From assembly GCF_900188205.1 (NCBI RefSeq), contig NZ_FZOH01000001.1:96359-160358 (forward strand): a stretch of DNA of 64,000 nt, read 5' to 3'. A program made the position numbers and the translations under genes. A model generated the notes under the pieces. That model had not been told where the DNA came from and made no database searches. It saw nothing but the letters and a program-made list of their open reading frames with translations. This document shows positions 8,287 to 16,173 of this stretch, in pieces; position 1 is the first letter of the stretch, and each line of letters opens with the position of its first letter. This DNA is from Geodermatophilus saharensis. Lineage in GTDB: Bacteria > Actinomycetota > Actinomycetes > Mycobacteriales > Geodermatophilaceae.

Positions 8287-9386
8287 ACCGTCTCCGGGAC
8301 CAGCTCCGTGCGCGGCGCGGTGTTCGGCTCCCGGCGCCAGGAGCGGTTGGTCCGCCAGAACACGTAGGCGCCCAGGCCCAGGGGGATCGGCAGCACGTAG
8401 GTCAGCCCGCGGAACACCAGGACCCCGGCGGCCACCAGCGCCCGGTCGCCACCGGCCGCCGACAGGCCCGTGATCAGCGCGAGCTCGACGACCCCCAGCC
8501 CGCCCGGGGTGAACGGGATCGCGGTGAGCAGCCGGGCGAAGGCGAACACCGCGAGGATCTCGACGACGCCCACCTGCGCGGAGGTCACGCCCACGGCGCG
8601 CAGGGCGAGCACCAGGACCAGGAACAGCGACAGGTGGCTGACCAGGGTGGCCAGCGTCAGCCAGTGCCAGCGGGCGTGCAGCAGCAGCGCCGTCCGGTCG
8701 CGGAACTTCGTCGTCGCCAGGTCCCAGCCGTGCACCGGCGGCCGGCCGAGGGGGCGGATCACGGCGGACGCCACGCGGCCCAGGCCCCGGCCGATGCGCG
8801 CCGCGCCCTCCCGGCTGTGCAGGAGCAGGCCGAGGACGACCACGGCCGCCACCAGGCCGGCGACCCCCGCCAGCCCGCCCAGCAGCCGGCCGGTGGTCGG
8901 GGGAGAGGTGAAGGCCAGCAGCGCGAGGGCGAACACCGGCAGGCCGAGCTTGGCGAAGTTGTTCCACAGCCCCGACAGCAGCAGCATCACCGACGTCCGC
9001 GAGCGCGAGAAGCCCCACGAGGAGTTCATCGCGTAGGTCAGCCCCAGCGACAGCGCCGCCCCGGCGACGACGGTGTTGGACACCGCGGTGGTGGTCAGCG
9101 TCGACACCGTCGCCTCGCGCAGCCGCAGGCCCGGCATGGTCGTGACCATCACGAACTGGTAGGTGGCGAGGTTCCACGCCGCGGCCAGCGCCAGCAGGGC
9201 CAGCTCGGCCCAGGTCATGCTCCGCACCGCCGACCAGACGTCGGACAGGCTGGTGAACTGCGGCAGGAACCAGACGAAGACGGCGACGACCAGCGCCAGG
9301 GACAGCAGCGGGGTCAGCACCCGGCGCCACAGCGGCTTGCGCTGCGGCGGCCGGGCGGCCTGGGCCTGGGGTGCGACGGCGGTCAC
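8283..9386 (-). CDS. Lysylphosphatidylglycerol synthase-type flippase domain membrane protein (UPF0104)
   Basis: A 367-residue polytopic membrane protein with about eight hydrophobic segments and the conserved PFTPGGLGVVELAL block of the UPF0104/MprF flippase domain. It lacks the aminoacyl-transferase half of MprF, so it is a stand-alone flippase-like protein whose lipid cargo is unknown. The GTG at 9386 overlaps the stop of the lipoprotein gene (GTGA), and its own stop overlaps the next PAP2 start in the same way. Its position between kinase/PAP2 and PAP2 genes suggests transbilayer handling of a phosphorylated isoprenoid or phospholipid. That link is inference from context. Confidence 0.85.
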   Translation of the reverse strand: MTAVAPQAQAARPPQRKPLWRRVLTPLLSLALVVAVFVWFLPQFTSLSDVWSAVRSMTWAELALLALAAAWNLATYQFVMVTTMPGLRLREATVSTLTTTAVSNTVVAGAALSLGLTYAMNSSWGFSRSRTSVMLLLSGLWNNFAKLGLPVFALALLAFTSPPTTGRLLGGLAGVAGLVAAVVVLGLLLHSREGAARIGRGLGRVASAVIRPLGRPPVHGWDLATTKFRDRTALLLHARWHWLTLATLVSHLSLFLVLVLALRAVGVTSAQVGVVEILAVFAFARLLTAIPFTPGGLGVVELALITGLSAAGGDRALVAAGVLVFRGLTYVLPIPLGLGAYVFWRTNRSWRREPNTAPRTELVPETV

Positions 9387-10018
9387 GGCGGGTCCCTCCC
9401 GTCGTCGGTGGCGGACCGGCCGGCCTCGGGAGGGTCGGCGTCGGGCGGGTCCAGGTCCAGGCGTTCCCCGCTGGCCTCGTGGACCTGGGTGGCCAGCTGC
9501 TCGCGGCTGACGACGTCCAGGCTCTGCGTGGCGAGGGCCAGCGGCTCGCCGCGGTTGTCGCCGGAGAGGGTGAAGACGATGGTCAGGCAGCCGCCCGGGA
9601 AGAGGTAGAGGCGCCGGCCCAGGTACTGCGGGGTCACCTGGGTCACCCGCTCGAAGCGGCGCAGGCCGTCACGCTCGCTGGGGATCTCGGTGGCGCCGCG
9701 GGTGTCGCAGTCGGCGGTCAGCCGCACCTCGATGGCGCGCGCGCCGTCCCGGTCGGAGTCCAGCCAGAACCGGGCCGACCCCCTGCGGGCGTCGAGCCCG
9801 GCGAACGACCAGCCCACCGGCACGCTCTCCACGCACGGGACCCAGGTCGCCGTCGGCACCGCCTGGGCCATGAGGACGACGCCGTTGGCGGCGTGGTCCT
9901 CGTCGCCGGTGGCGCAGGCGGGCACCTCGAGGCTGACGCTCGTCGACCCGGTCCCGCAGCCGGCGGTGGCCAGCGCGGCCGCGAGCAGCACGGCGGCGGA
10001 GCGCCGGGACGCGTTCAC
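9383..10018 (-). CDS. Putative lipoprotein of the PAP2-kinase/flippase cassette
   Basis: A 211-residue protein with a short signal peptide and lipobox TAGC near residue 21, so probably a membrane-anchored extracytoplasmic lipoprotein. The mature part has several cysteines and a predicted beta-rich character, ending in an acidic proline-rich tail. I recognise no family. The GTG at 10018 overlaps the stop of the kinase gene by four bases and its own stop overlaps the flippase start. It is therefore probably a dedicated accessory of the kinase-flippase system rather than an unrelated passenger. Confidence 0.75.
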   Translation of the reverse strand: MNASRRSAAVLLAAALATAGCGTGSTSVSLEVPACATGDEDHAANGVVLMAQAVPTATWVPCVESVPVGWSFAGLDARRGSARFWLDSDRDGARAIEVRLTADCDTRGATEIPSERDGLRRFERVTQVTPQYLGRRLYLFPGGCLTIVFTLSGDNRGEPLALATQSLDVVSREQLATQVHEASGERLDLDPPDADPPEAGRSATDDGRDPP

Positions 10019-11775
10019 AGCGGGGACCCGAGCAGGTTCAGGCCGACGGCGAGGGCCAGCGCGATCGCCAGGACGCTGACCAGCGTGAGCCCGACCCGGC
10101 GGAAGGACCACCGCTGGATGCGCACCGGCGGCAGCCGGTAGGGCAGCAGCCGCAGGAAGTCCGCGTGCAGGTCGCGGCCCTGCGCCCGCAGCATCCGGCG
10201 CAGCTGGGAGGGCATGGTCAGGCCGCGGGTGGCGGCGAAGGCCTCGGCGATCTCCTCGTCGGAGAACTGCAGCCGCGCCCGGGCCAGGACGCGCGCGGCG
10301 TCGGTGCGCAGGGCCAGGACCAGCAGCATGTTCGCCAGGTCCACCGCCTGCCGCCACGGGCTGGGGCGCACCTCGGCGAACGCCGAGTCGATGAGGAACA
10401 CCGTGCCGTCGCGCACCATGAGGTTGGCCGGCTTGATGTCGCGGTGGGCCAGGCCGGTCTCCCACAGCCGGCGGACGATGGCCAGCCCCTGGTCGATCAC
10501 GTCGTCGTCGACGTGGACGTCGGGGTCGCCGATCTCGCGCGCGCCCTGGAGGAACTCGGCGACGAGCAGGTACTCCCGCTCCGGGGTGATCTCGACGATG
10601 CCCAGCGGGTGCGGCACCGGCAGCCCGGCGTCGGAGAGCAGGTGCAGCACGTAGTCCTCGTACTGCACCAGCCGGCGCACGCTGTGGTAGGGCTTCTCGT
10701 CCTCGAGCCGGCCGTAGAGCAGCGTGCGGCCGAGCTTGAACCAGCGGTCGGACCGCAGGTGCGTGACCGCGTACAGCTTGCCGAAGACGCAGCTCTCGTC
10801 CTCCTCCGCGGCGTCGTCGGCCTTGACGGTGATCTTGAGCGGGGTGGAGCCGCCCGAGCCGGCCAGGCCGAAGGGCTTCACCGACGTGGCCAGCAGGCCC
10901 AGCTGGTCCTGCAGCGCCCGCACGATCGCCTCGCCGCGCGCTCCGGTGACGTCGAGGTGGGCCGGGCTGCCCCGCCGGTAGACGACGGGGTAGACCTCGT
11001 TGGGCGTCAGCAGGCGGAAGGCGGCCACCGGGGCGGCGACCCCGAGGACGACGCCGGCGAGGACGTCGGTGGGGTGGTCCTGGGCCAGGTAGAGCCGCGA
11101 GGCGGCCGTGACCAGCAGCAGGCCCCACACGACCCACTTGCCGACGTCGCGGGGGCGGCCGGCCGGCACCAGGGAGTAGAGGCTGCTGACCAGGAAGGTG
11201 GCCAGGACCGTCATCGGCACCGAGGGCATCGAGAAGCCCGACCAGGGGCCGAGCACCTCCACCTCGTAGGGCCGGGGCCGCTGCAGCGTGCCGGCCACGG
11301 TGGCCGCGGTGTTGATCACCAACAGCCCGACGCCGAGCCAGACGAACAGGTGCCGCCACCGCCGGAAGACGAGCAGGACGAGCAGGTTGGCCAGCCACAG
11401 CACGTGGATGGCCCGGCCGGTGGCCAGGACCCCGGCCACCTCGGCGACCCGGGTCAGCCCGGGGGAGCGGATGCTGGCGATCGCCTGCAGGATGCGCGTG
11501 TCGACCAGGTCGAAGGCGGCCACGCTGCCGGTGACGACGACGACGACCCAGGTCGCCAGCACCAGGCCGCTGAGCGACAGCCACCACTTGCCGGACGCGT
11601 TGAGGTGCCGCGGCAGCGGGGGCGCCTCGCCGGAGGGGCGGCGGCGGCGGTGGACGCGCTGCACCGGCGGGGGGTCGGGGCGCCGCAGCTGCCCGCCCGC
11701 CGGTGGTCGTGCGGCGGGCGCGGGCGCCGTCGTCGCCGGTGCCTGCGCCGCAGGGACCCGTGCCGTCGCCGCCAT
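10015..11775 (-). CDS. PAP2 phosphatase - protein-kinase-like fusion membrane protein
   Basis: A 586-residue fusion. Residues of about 60-280 form a PAP2-like membrane domain (QRPRPYEVEV, the SMPSVP block in place of SGH, and RLYLAQDHPTDVLAG). Residues of about 340-540 form a kinase-like domain with the catalytic loop HRDIKPANLM and the metal-binding motif LIDSAFAEV, in which DSA replaces the usual DFG/DFD. A transmembrane segment closes the C-terminus. In the second PAP2 motif the usual SGH reads SVP, so phosphatase activity is doubtful. The ATG at 11775 is preferred, though the ribosome site is weak. It heads a coupled cassette with lipoprotein, flippase and second PAP2 genes. A lipid-kinase or sensor role is possible but unproven. 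Confidence 0.8.
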   Translation of the reverse strand: MAATARVPAAQAPATTAPAPAARPPAGGQLRRPDPPPVQRVHRRRRPSGEAPPLPRHLNASGKWWLSLSGLVLATWVVVVVTGSVAAFDLVDTRILQAIASIRSPGLTRVAEVAGVLATGRAIHVLWLANLLVLLVFRRWRHLFVWLGVGLLVINTAATVAGTLQRPRPYEVEVLGPWSGFSMPSVPMTVLATFLVSSLYSLVPAGRPRDVGKWVVWGLLLVTAASRLYLAQDHPTDVLAGVVLGVAAPVAAFRLLTPNEVYPVVYRRGSPAHLDVTGARGEAIVRALQDQLGLLATSVKPFGLAGSGGSTPLKITVKADDAAEEDESCVFGKLYAVTHLRSDRWFKLGRTLLYGRLEDEKPYHSVRRLVQYEDYVLHLLSDAGLPVPHPLGIVEITPEREYLLVAEFLQGAREIGDPDVHVDDDVIDQGLAIVRRLWETGLAHRDIKPANLMVRDGTVFLIDSAFAEVRPSPWRQAVDLANMLLVLALRTDAARVLARARLQFSDEEIAEAFAATRGLTMPSQLRRMLRAQGRDLHADFLRLLPYRLPPVRIQRWSFRRVGLTLVSVLAIALALAVGLNLLGSPL

Positions 11776-11897
11776 GCCGCCCGATGCTGCACCTGATGCG
11801 CGCCCGGGACCATCGACCTTGGTCCCGTTCGCGACTAGCGTGGCCGTCCCCGCTCCGGTCCGCCGCGGGGCGCCGCCTCCTGCCCGGAGGGCCCGCG

Positions 11898-12806
11898 ATG
11901 CGCCGTCGCCCGTTCCCGCCGTCCACCGTCGCCGCGGTGCTCGCCGTCGTCGCCGCCCTGCTGTGCGGCTGCGGCGGCACCCCGGCCGACGCCGGACCGG
12001 CCCCGGACCCGGGGGTGCGGATCGCCTCCTACGACTTCCCCGAGAACCAGACGCTCGCCGAGGTGTACGCCGAGGCGCTGCGCCGGGCGGGCGTGGAGGT
12101 GACCGTGCAGCACGGGATCGGCCCGCGCGAGGTCGTCTTCCCGGCGCTGGAGCAGGGGGTGGTCGACCTCGTCGTCGACTACCTCGGCACCGCCTCGGAC
12201 TTCGCCGAGCCCGGCTCCGGCTCGGTGCACGACGACCCGGCACCGCTGCGCGAGGGCCTGGCGCAGGAGCTCGCGCCCCGCGGGCTGACCGTGCTCGCCG
12301 CCGCGCGGGCCGAGGACCAGAACGGGTTCGTCGTCCTCACCCGCCTGGCCGAGCAGCACGGGACGACCACGCTGACCCAGCTGGCCCCGCTGGCCCGCGA
12401 GCTGGTCTTCGGCGGGCCGCCGGAGTGCACCGAGCGGCGGTTCTGCCTGCCGGGGCTGCGGGAGGTCTACGGCATCGACTTCGCCGAGGTCCGCAGCATG
12501 CCGTCGCGCTCGGCCACGGTGGAGGCCCTGCTCAGCGGGCAGATCGACGTCGGCATGCTCGAGACCACCGACGCCCGGCTGACCGACGCCTCGCTGCTGT
12601 TGCTCCGCGACGACCGGTCGCTGCAGCCGCGGGAGAACGTGGTGCCCATCGTGCGCACCGCGGTGGTCGACGAGCGGCTGCGCGCGGCGCTCGACGGGGT
12701 CAGCGCGCAGCTGACCACGCTCGACCTGGTCGGGCTCAACCGGGCCGTCGCCGTGGACGGCGTCTCACCGCGGGAGGCGGCGCAGCGCTGGTGGGTCGGC
12801 CGATGA
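11898..12806 (+). CDS. Glycine betaine/choline-type ABC transporter substrate-binding lipoprotein (orphan)
   Basis: A 302-residue lipoprotein with a signal peptide ending in LLCGC, followed by a periplasmic-binding-protein type II fold of the OpuAC/OsmF (quaternary amine) group. Typical segments are the strand after the lipobox (IASYDFPENQTLAEVYAEAL), VVDLVVDYLGT and the C-terminal ALDGVSAQLT...LN block. The ATG at 11898 has CGGAGG eight bases upstream. No permease or ATPase gene lies nearby: the neighbours are a divergent PAP2-kinase gene and a convergent dehydrogenase. It must pair with a transporter encoded elsewhere or act as a solute sensor. Exact substrate is not readable. Confidence 0.8.
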   Translation: MRRRPFPPSTVAAVLAVVAALLCGCGGTPADAGPAPDPGVRIASYDFPENQTLAEVYAEALRRAGVEVTVQHGIGPREVVFPALEQGVVDLVVDYLGTASDFAEPGSGSVHDDPAPLREGLAQELAPRGLTVLAAARAEDQNGFVVLTRLAEQHGTTTLTQLAPLARELVFGGPPECTERRFCLPGLREVYGIDFAEVRSMPSRSATVEALLSGQIDVGMLETTDARLTDASLLLLRDDRSLQPRENVVPIVRTAVVDERLRAALDGVSAQLTTLDLVGLNRAVAVDGVSPREAAQRWWVGR

Positions 12807-12931
12807 AGGACCTCCCTGCCCCACCCGGAAGGACCCCCGTCCCCCTCCCCCTCGCACGCTCGGGGCGAGCCTCCGGACGGGGCCATCCGACGCTCGCGGC
12901 GGGACCCTGCAGGGAGGCCGTCCCAGCACCG
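12804..12931. repeat. Nested structured intergenic element (copy A)
   Basis: It starts at the stop codon of the binding-protein gene and fills the gap to the convergent dehydrogenase. The outer stem pairs CCTCCCTG (12811-12818) with CAGGGAGG (12910-12917). A second, inner stem pairs CCCCGTCC (12835-12842) with GGACGGGG (12875-12882). Both are framed by GGACC on the left and GGCCGTCC or GGCCATCC on the right. The same frame with different but complementary arms recurs at 42185-42258 and 51789-51859. It may act as a terminator for the convergent pair. Confidence 0.6.
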
Positions 12932-14113
12932 TCACGCGATGGCGCTGGTGCCGGTGATCGCGCGGCCGACGATGAGGCTGTTGACCTCGCGGGTGCCCTC
13001 GTAGGAGTAGATGGCCTCGGCGTCGGCGACGAAGCGGCCGACGTGGTTCTCCAGCAGGATCCCGTTGCCGCCCATGAGCTCCCGCGCCCAGCCGACCGTC
13101 TCGCGCATCCGCATCGTCGAGTAGCCCTTGGCCATCGAGGCGTGCTCGTCGCGCAGCATGCCGCAGTCCTGCAGCTGCGAGGCCCGGGCGCAGAGCGCTG
13201 CCGAGGCGGTGATGTTGCCGAGCATCCGGAACAGCAGGTCCTGCACCAGCTGGAAGGAGGTGATCGACCGGCCGAACTGGTCGCGCTCCAGGGCGTAGCG
13301 CAGCGCGTGCTCGTAGGCGCCGCGCGAGCAGCCCACCGCCGACCAGGCGACGCTCACCCGGGTGGCCCGCAGCACGTTGGCGGTGTCGCGGAAGCTGTTC
13401 GCGTTCTGCAGCCGGTTCTCCTCGGGCACGCGGACGCCGTCGAGGGTGATCAACGCGTTCTGCACCGCGCGCAGCGCGATCTTGTCCTCGAGGTCGACGG
13501 CGCTGAACCCCGGCGTCGGCGTCTCGACGACGAAGCCGAGCACCCGGTCGGTCTCGACGTCGCGCGCCCAGATGACCACCAGGTCGGCGAAGCTGCCGTT
13601 GCCGATCCACTTCTTCTGCCCGTCGAGCACCCACTCGTCGCCGTCGCGGCGGGCCGTCGTCTGGATGCCCCGGGCCACGTCGGACCCGTGGTCGGGCTCG
13701 GTCAGACCGAAGGCGCCGATCAGCTCCATCCGGGCCATCGCCGGCAGCCAGCGCTCCTTCTGCTCGTCGGAGGCGCACAGGTGCAGCGTGCCCATGGCCA
13801 GGCCGCCGTGGACGCCCATGAAGGTGGCCACCGACGGGTCACCGCGCCCCAGCTCCATGGACACCATGCCGTCGAACAGCGAGGAGCGGCCGGGACAGCC
13901 GTAGCCGGAGTACTGCGCGCCGGCGATGCCGAGCTCGGCGATCGCGGGGATGAGCTGCCGGGGGAACTGGGCGCGGGTCCAGTACTCGTTGATGATCGGC
14001 TCGACCTGCTCGTCCATGAACGCCCGGACGCGGTGCAGCGTCGCGCGGTCCTGCTCGTCGAGCAGGGCCTCGAGGTCGTAGAAGTCCGACGTGACGGTGG
14101 GCCGGTCGGCCAT
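12932..14113 (-). CDS. Acyl-CoA dehydrogenase, closest in motifs to glutaryl-CoA dehydrogenase
   Basis: FAD-dependent acyl-CoA dehydrogenase of 393 residues, the usual length. The FAD/substrate block FGLTEPDHGSD is present, and the catalytic base is Glu372 in YSYEGTREVN, followed by LIVGRAITG. This C-terminal arrangement (EGT...GRAITG) is that of glutaryl-CoA dehydrogenases, which oxidise and decarboxylate glutaryl-CoA in lysine/aromatic breakdown. The substrate remains an inference because the gene stands alone, with no glutarate-pathway partners. The ATG at 14113 has a GAGGAGG ribosome site. Confidence 0.87.
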   Translation of the reverse strand: MADRPTVTSDFYDLEALLDEQDRATLHRVRAFMDEQVEPIINEYWTRAQFPRQLIPAIAELGIAGAQYSGYGCPGRSSLFDGMVSMELGRGDPSVATFMGVHGGLAMGTLHLCASDEQKERWLPAMARMELIGAFGLTEPDHGSDVARGIQTTARRDGDEWVLDGQKKWIGNGSFADLVVIWARDVETDRVLGFVVETPTPGFSAVDLEDKIALRAVQNALITLDGVRVPEENRLQNANSFRDTANVLRATRVSVAWSAVGCSRGAYEHALRYALERDQFGRSITSFQLVQDLLFRMLGNITASAALCARASQLQDCGMLRDEHASMAKGYSTMRMRETVGWARELMGGNGILLENHVGRFVADAEAIYSYEGTREVNSLIVGRAITGTSAIA

Positions 14114-14256
14114 GGCACTGCCCTCCTCGCAGCCGGGACCGCGGTGTCCCGCGCGCTCGCCCTACCCCTCGCCGGGCAGGGCAACCGGTGTACGCGGTGC
14201 CGCGTGCGGGCAGATCCGGACGGCTCCGTCCGCACGACGCCCCGAGGAGGGTCCCC

Positions 14257-14961
14257 GTGCCCCGATCCATCGCCGACCAGACCGACGAGGAGCTCGGCGG
14301 CCCCGGCAGCGTGCTGGTGCGCCAGCGCGCCGACCACGTCGAGCTCGACCGCCTGCTGCACGAGCTGCAGGGCACCGCCGGCCGCGCCCAGGAGGAGGTG
14401 CTCACGCGGATCGACCGGCTGGTGTTCAGCCACGCCTTCGCCGAGGAGACCGTCATCTGGCCGGTGGTGCGCCGGGTGCTGCCCGACGGGGAGGAGGTCA
14501 CCCTGCGCATCGAGGAGGAGCACCAGGAGGTCAACGAGCTCGTCGCCGCGCTGGAGGCCGGCGGGCCCGACGACCCGCAGCGCCCCGCACGCCTCGCCCG
14601 GCTGGTCGAGGTGCTGCGCGAGGACGTCCGGGACGAGGAGGACGTGCTCTTCCCGCGCCTGCAGGAGCGGCTCGACGCCGCCGAGCTGCGCCGTCTCGGG
14701 CGGCAGTGGGCGCTGGTCCGGCGCGTCTCGCCGACCCGGCCGCACCCGACGGTGTCCCGCCGCCCGCCGGGCAACGCGCTGTCGGGCCTGCCGTTGTCGT
14801 TGCTCGACCGCAGCCGCGACGTCGTCGACGCCGTCGTCCGGCGGGTGCCGGCGGTCGCCCCGGCCGGCCGGGCGGCCAGCCGGGGGCTGGCCGTGGTCGC
14901 CGGCCTGGTGGAGCGCACCCCGCCGGCCCGCAGCGGTGACTGGGCGCCGACCTCCCGCTGA
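14257..14961 (+). CDS. Hemerythrin HHE domain protein
   Basis: A 234-residue protein whose first about 145 residues form a hemerythrin-like four-helix bundle. Candidate di-iron ligands are the histidines in DHVELDRLLHEL, SHAFAEE and EEEHQEV and the glutamates in DEEDVLFPRL. The C-terminal about 90 residues are basic, alanine/arginine-rich and of unknown role. The family binds oxygen, NO or iron and is often stress related. The GTG at 14257 has GAGGAGGG upstream; in-frame starts further up lack such a site. A perfect palindromic terminator follows. Confidence 0.85.
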   Translation: MPRSIADQTDEELGGPGSVLVRQRADHVELDRLLHELQGTAGRAQEEVLTRIDRLVFSHAFAEETVIWPVVRRVLPDGEEVTLRIEEEHQEVNELVAALEAGGPDDPQRPARLARLVEVLREDVRDEEDVLFPRLQERLDAAELRRLGRQWALVRRVSPTRPHPTVSRRPPGNALSGLPLSLLDRSRDVVDAVVRRVPAVAPAGRAASRGLAVVAGLVERTPPARSGDWAPTSR

Positions 14962-14964
14962 GCA

Positions 14965-15010
14965 CACGACGGAGGCCCCCTCCCCGGCCGGGGAGGGGGC
15001 CTCCGTCGTG
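14965..15010. terminator. Bidirectional terminator, 46-bp perfect palindrome
   Basis: Bases 14965-14987 are the exact reverse complement of 14988-15010, so the hairpin has 23-bp arms and no unpaired loop by sequence. It lies between the convergent hemerythrin and YihY genes and is rich in GGCCCCCTCCCC, with no T-run. Position and symmetry fit a terminator serving both strands. Confidence 0.85.
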
Positions 15011-15024
15011 AGCGGGGCCGCCCG

Positions 15025-16071
15025 CTAGTTGGTGTTGCGGGGCTTGGGCTCGGCGCGGGCGTCCAGCTGGATCTCCTTCTCCGCCCCCGGCACGCCCTCC
15101 TTCAGCTCCTTGGTCCGCTCCTTCTCGGCGTCGAACTCGATGCCGAACAGCAGCGCGACGTTGATGAGCCAGAACCAGATGAGGAAGACCACGACGCCGG
15201 CCAGCGCACCGTAGGTCTTGTTGTAGCTGCCGAAGTTGGCCACGTAGAAGGCGAAGGCGGCCGAGGCGATGACGGCCACGAGGATCGCCACGCCCGCGCC
15301 GGGGCTGATGAACCGGAACCCGCGCAGCTTGACGTTCGGCGTCGAGTAGTAGAGGACGGCGATCATCAGCGCCAGGATCACCAGGATCACCGGCCACTTG
15401 ACGACGTTCCACACGGTGAGGGCCGTGTCGCCGATCCCGACGGCCGAGGCGATGGCCTCGACGACCCCGCCGCTGAGCACCAGCATCGCCACGATGACGG
15501 CGGCGAAGAGGATGCCGACCAGGGTGACCAGCAGCTGCAGCGGCTTGAGCTTCCAGAACTTGCGGCCCTCGGGCGTCTCGTAGACGACGTTGGACGCGCG
15601 GGTGAAGGCGCCGACGTAGCCCGACGCCGACCAGACGGCGCCGACCAGACCGAGGACCAGGCCGAAGCCGGCGGTGCTCTGGCTGCCGGCGACCTGCTCG
15701 ATGACCGGGCCCAGGGTGTCCGCGGCGCTGGCGGGGACGACGGTGGTCAGCGCGTCGGTGAGCTGCTGCGGCGTGGTGAGCAGGCCGACGATCGAGGTCA
15801 GCGCGATCAGCGCCGGGAAGAGCGCCAGGACGCCGTAGTAGGTGAGCGACGCCGCCCAGTCGGTGAGGTTGTCCTCGCTGAACTCCTTCACCGTGCGCTT
15901 GACCGTGCCGAAGAACGTGGCCTTGGTGTCGGTGCCGCGCGGGGCGTTGTCGAACCGCGTCGAGTTGACCTTGTCGTCGTGCGGCGCGGGGTCACCGGTG
16001 GAGTTGCCCGAGAAGCGCGTCGGCTTCGACGCCTCGGTGTTCGCGGCGCGGGAGCCGTGGGGGCGGGCCAT
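15025..16071 (-). CDS. YihY/virulence factor BrkB family membrane protein
   Basis: A 348-residue inner membrane protein with a hydrophilic N-terminal about 55 residues, six or so membrane segments and a charged C-terminal tail (KERTKELKEG). The family signature DWAASLTYYGVLALFPALIAL sits at the first membrane segment, and PGAGVAILVAV...NYNKTYGALAG-like blocks follow. The family is often mislabelled ribonuclease BN; its function is not established. The ATG at 16071 has GGAGGA upstream. A perfect 12-bp palindrome (16142-16153) lies in the gap to the next gene. Confidence 0.88.
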   Translation of the reverse strand: MARPHGSRAANTEASKPTRFSGNSTGDPAPHDDKVNSTRFDNAPRGTDTKATFFGTVKRTVKEFSEDNLTDWAASLTYYGVLALFPALIALTSIVGLLTTPQQLTDALTTVVPASAADTLGPVIEQVAGSQSTAGFGLVLGLVGAVWSASGYVGAFTRASNVVYETPEGRKFWKLKPLQLLVTLVGILFAAVIVAMLVLSGGVVEAIASAVGIGDTALTVWNVVKWPVILVILALMIAVLYYSTPNVKLRGFRFISPGAGVAILVAVIASAAFAFYVANFGSYNKTYGALAGVVVFLIWFWLINVALLFGIEFDAEKERTKELKEGVPGAEKEIQLDARAEPKPRNTN

Positions 16072-16173
16072 CGTGGTCCTCCGGGGCAGGGATGGGGTGG
16101 ATCGGGTGATCGATTCCCCGGACGGCCCCGTTCCATGCACCGCGTGATCACGCCGGGCGCGTCGGGTGATCGC

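Noticed and set aside
11288-15028. A 1246-codon plus-strand open frame
   Set aside because: It crosses three well-supported genes on both strands, including the acyl-CoA dehydrogenase, and is low-complexity throughout.
16075-16150. A possible further copy of the structured repeat near GGACGGCCCCGTTCC
   Set aside because: The flank resembles the element, but no complementary arm is found and the left part is the YihY ribosome site.
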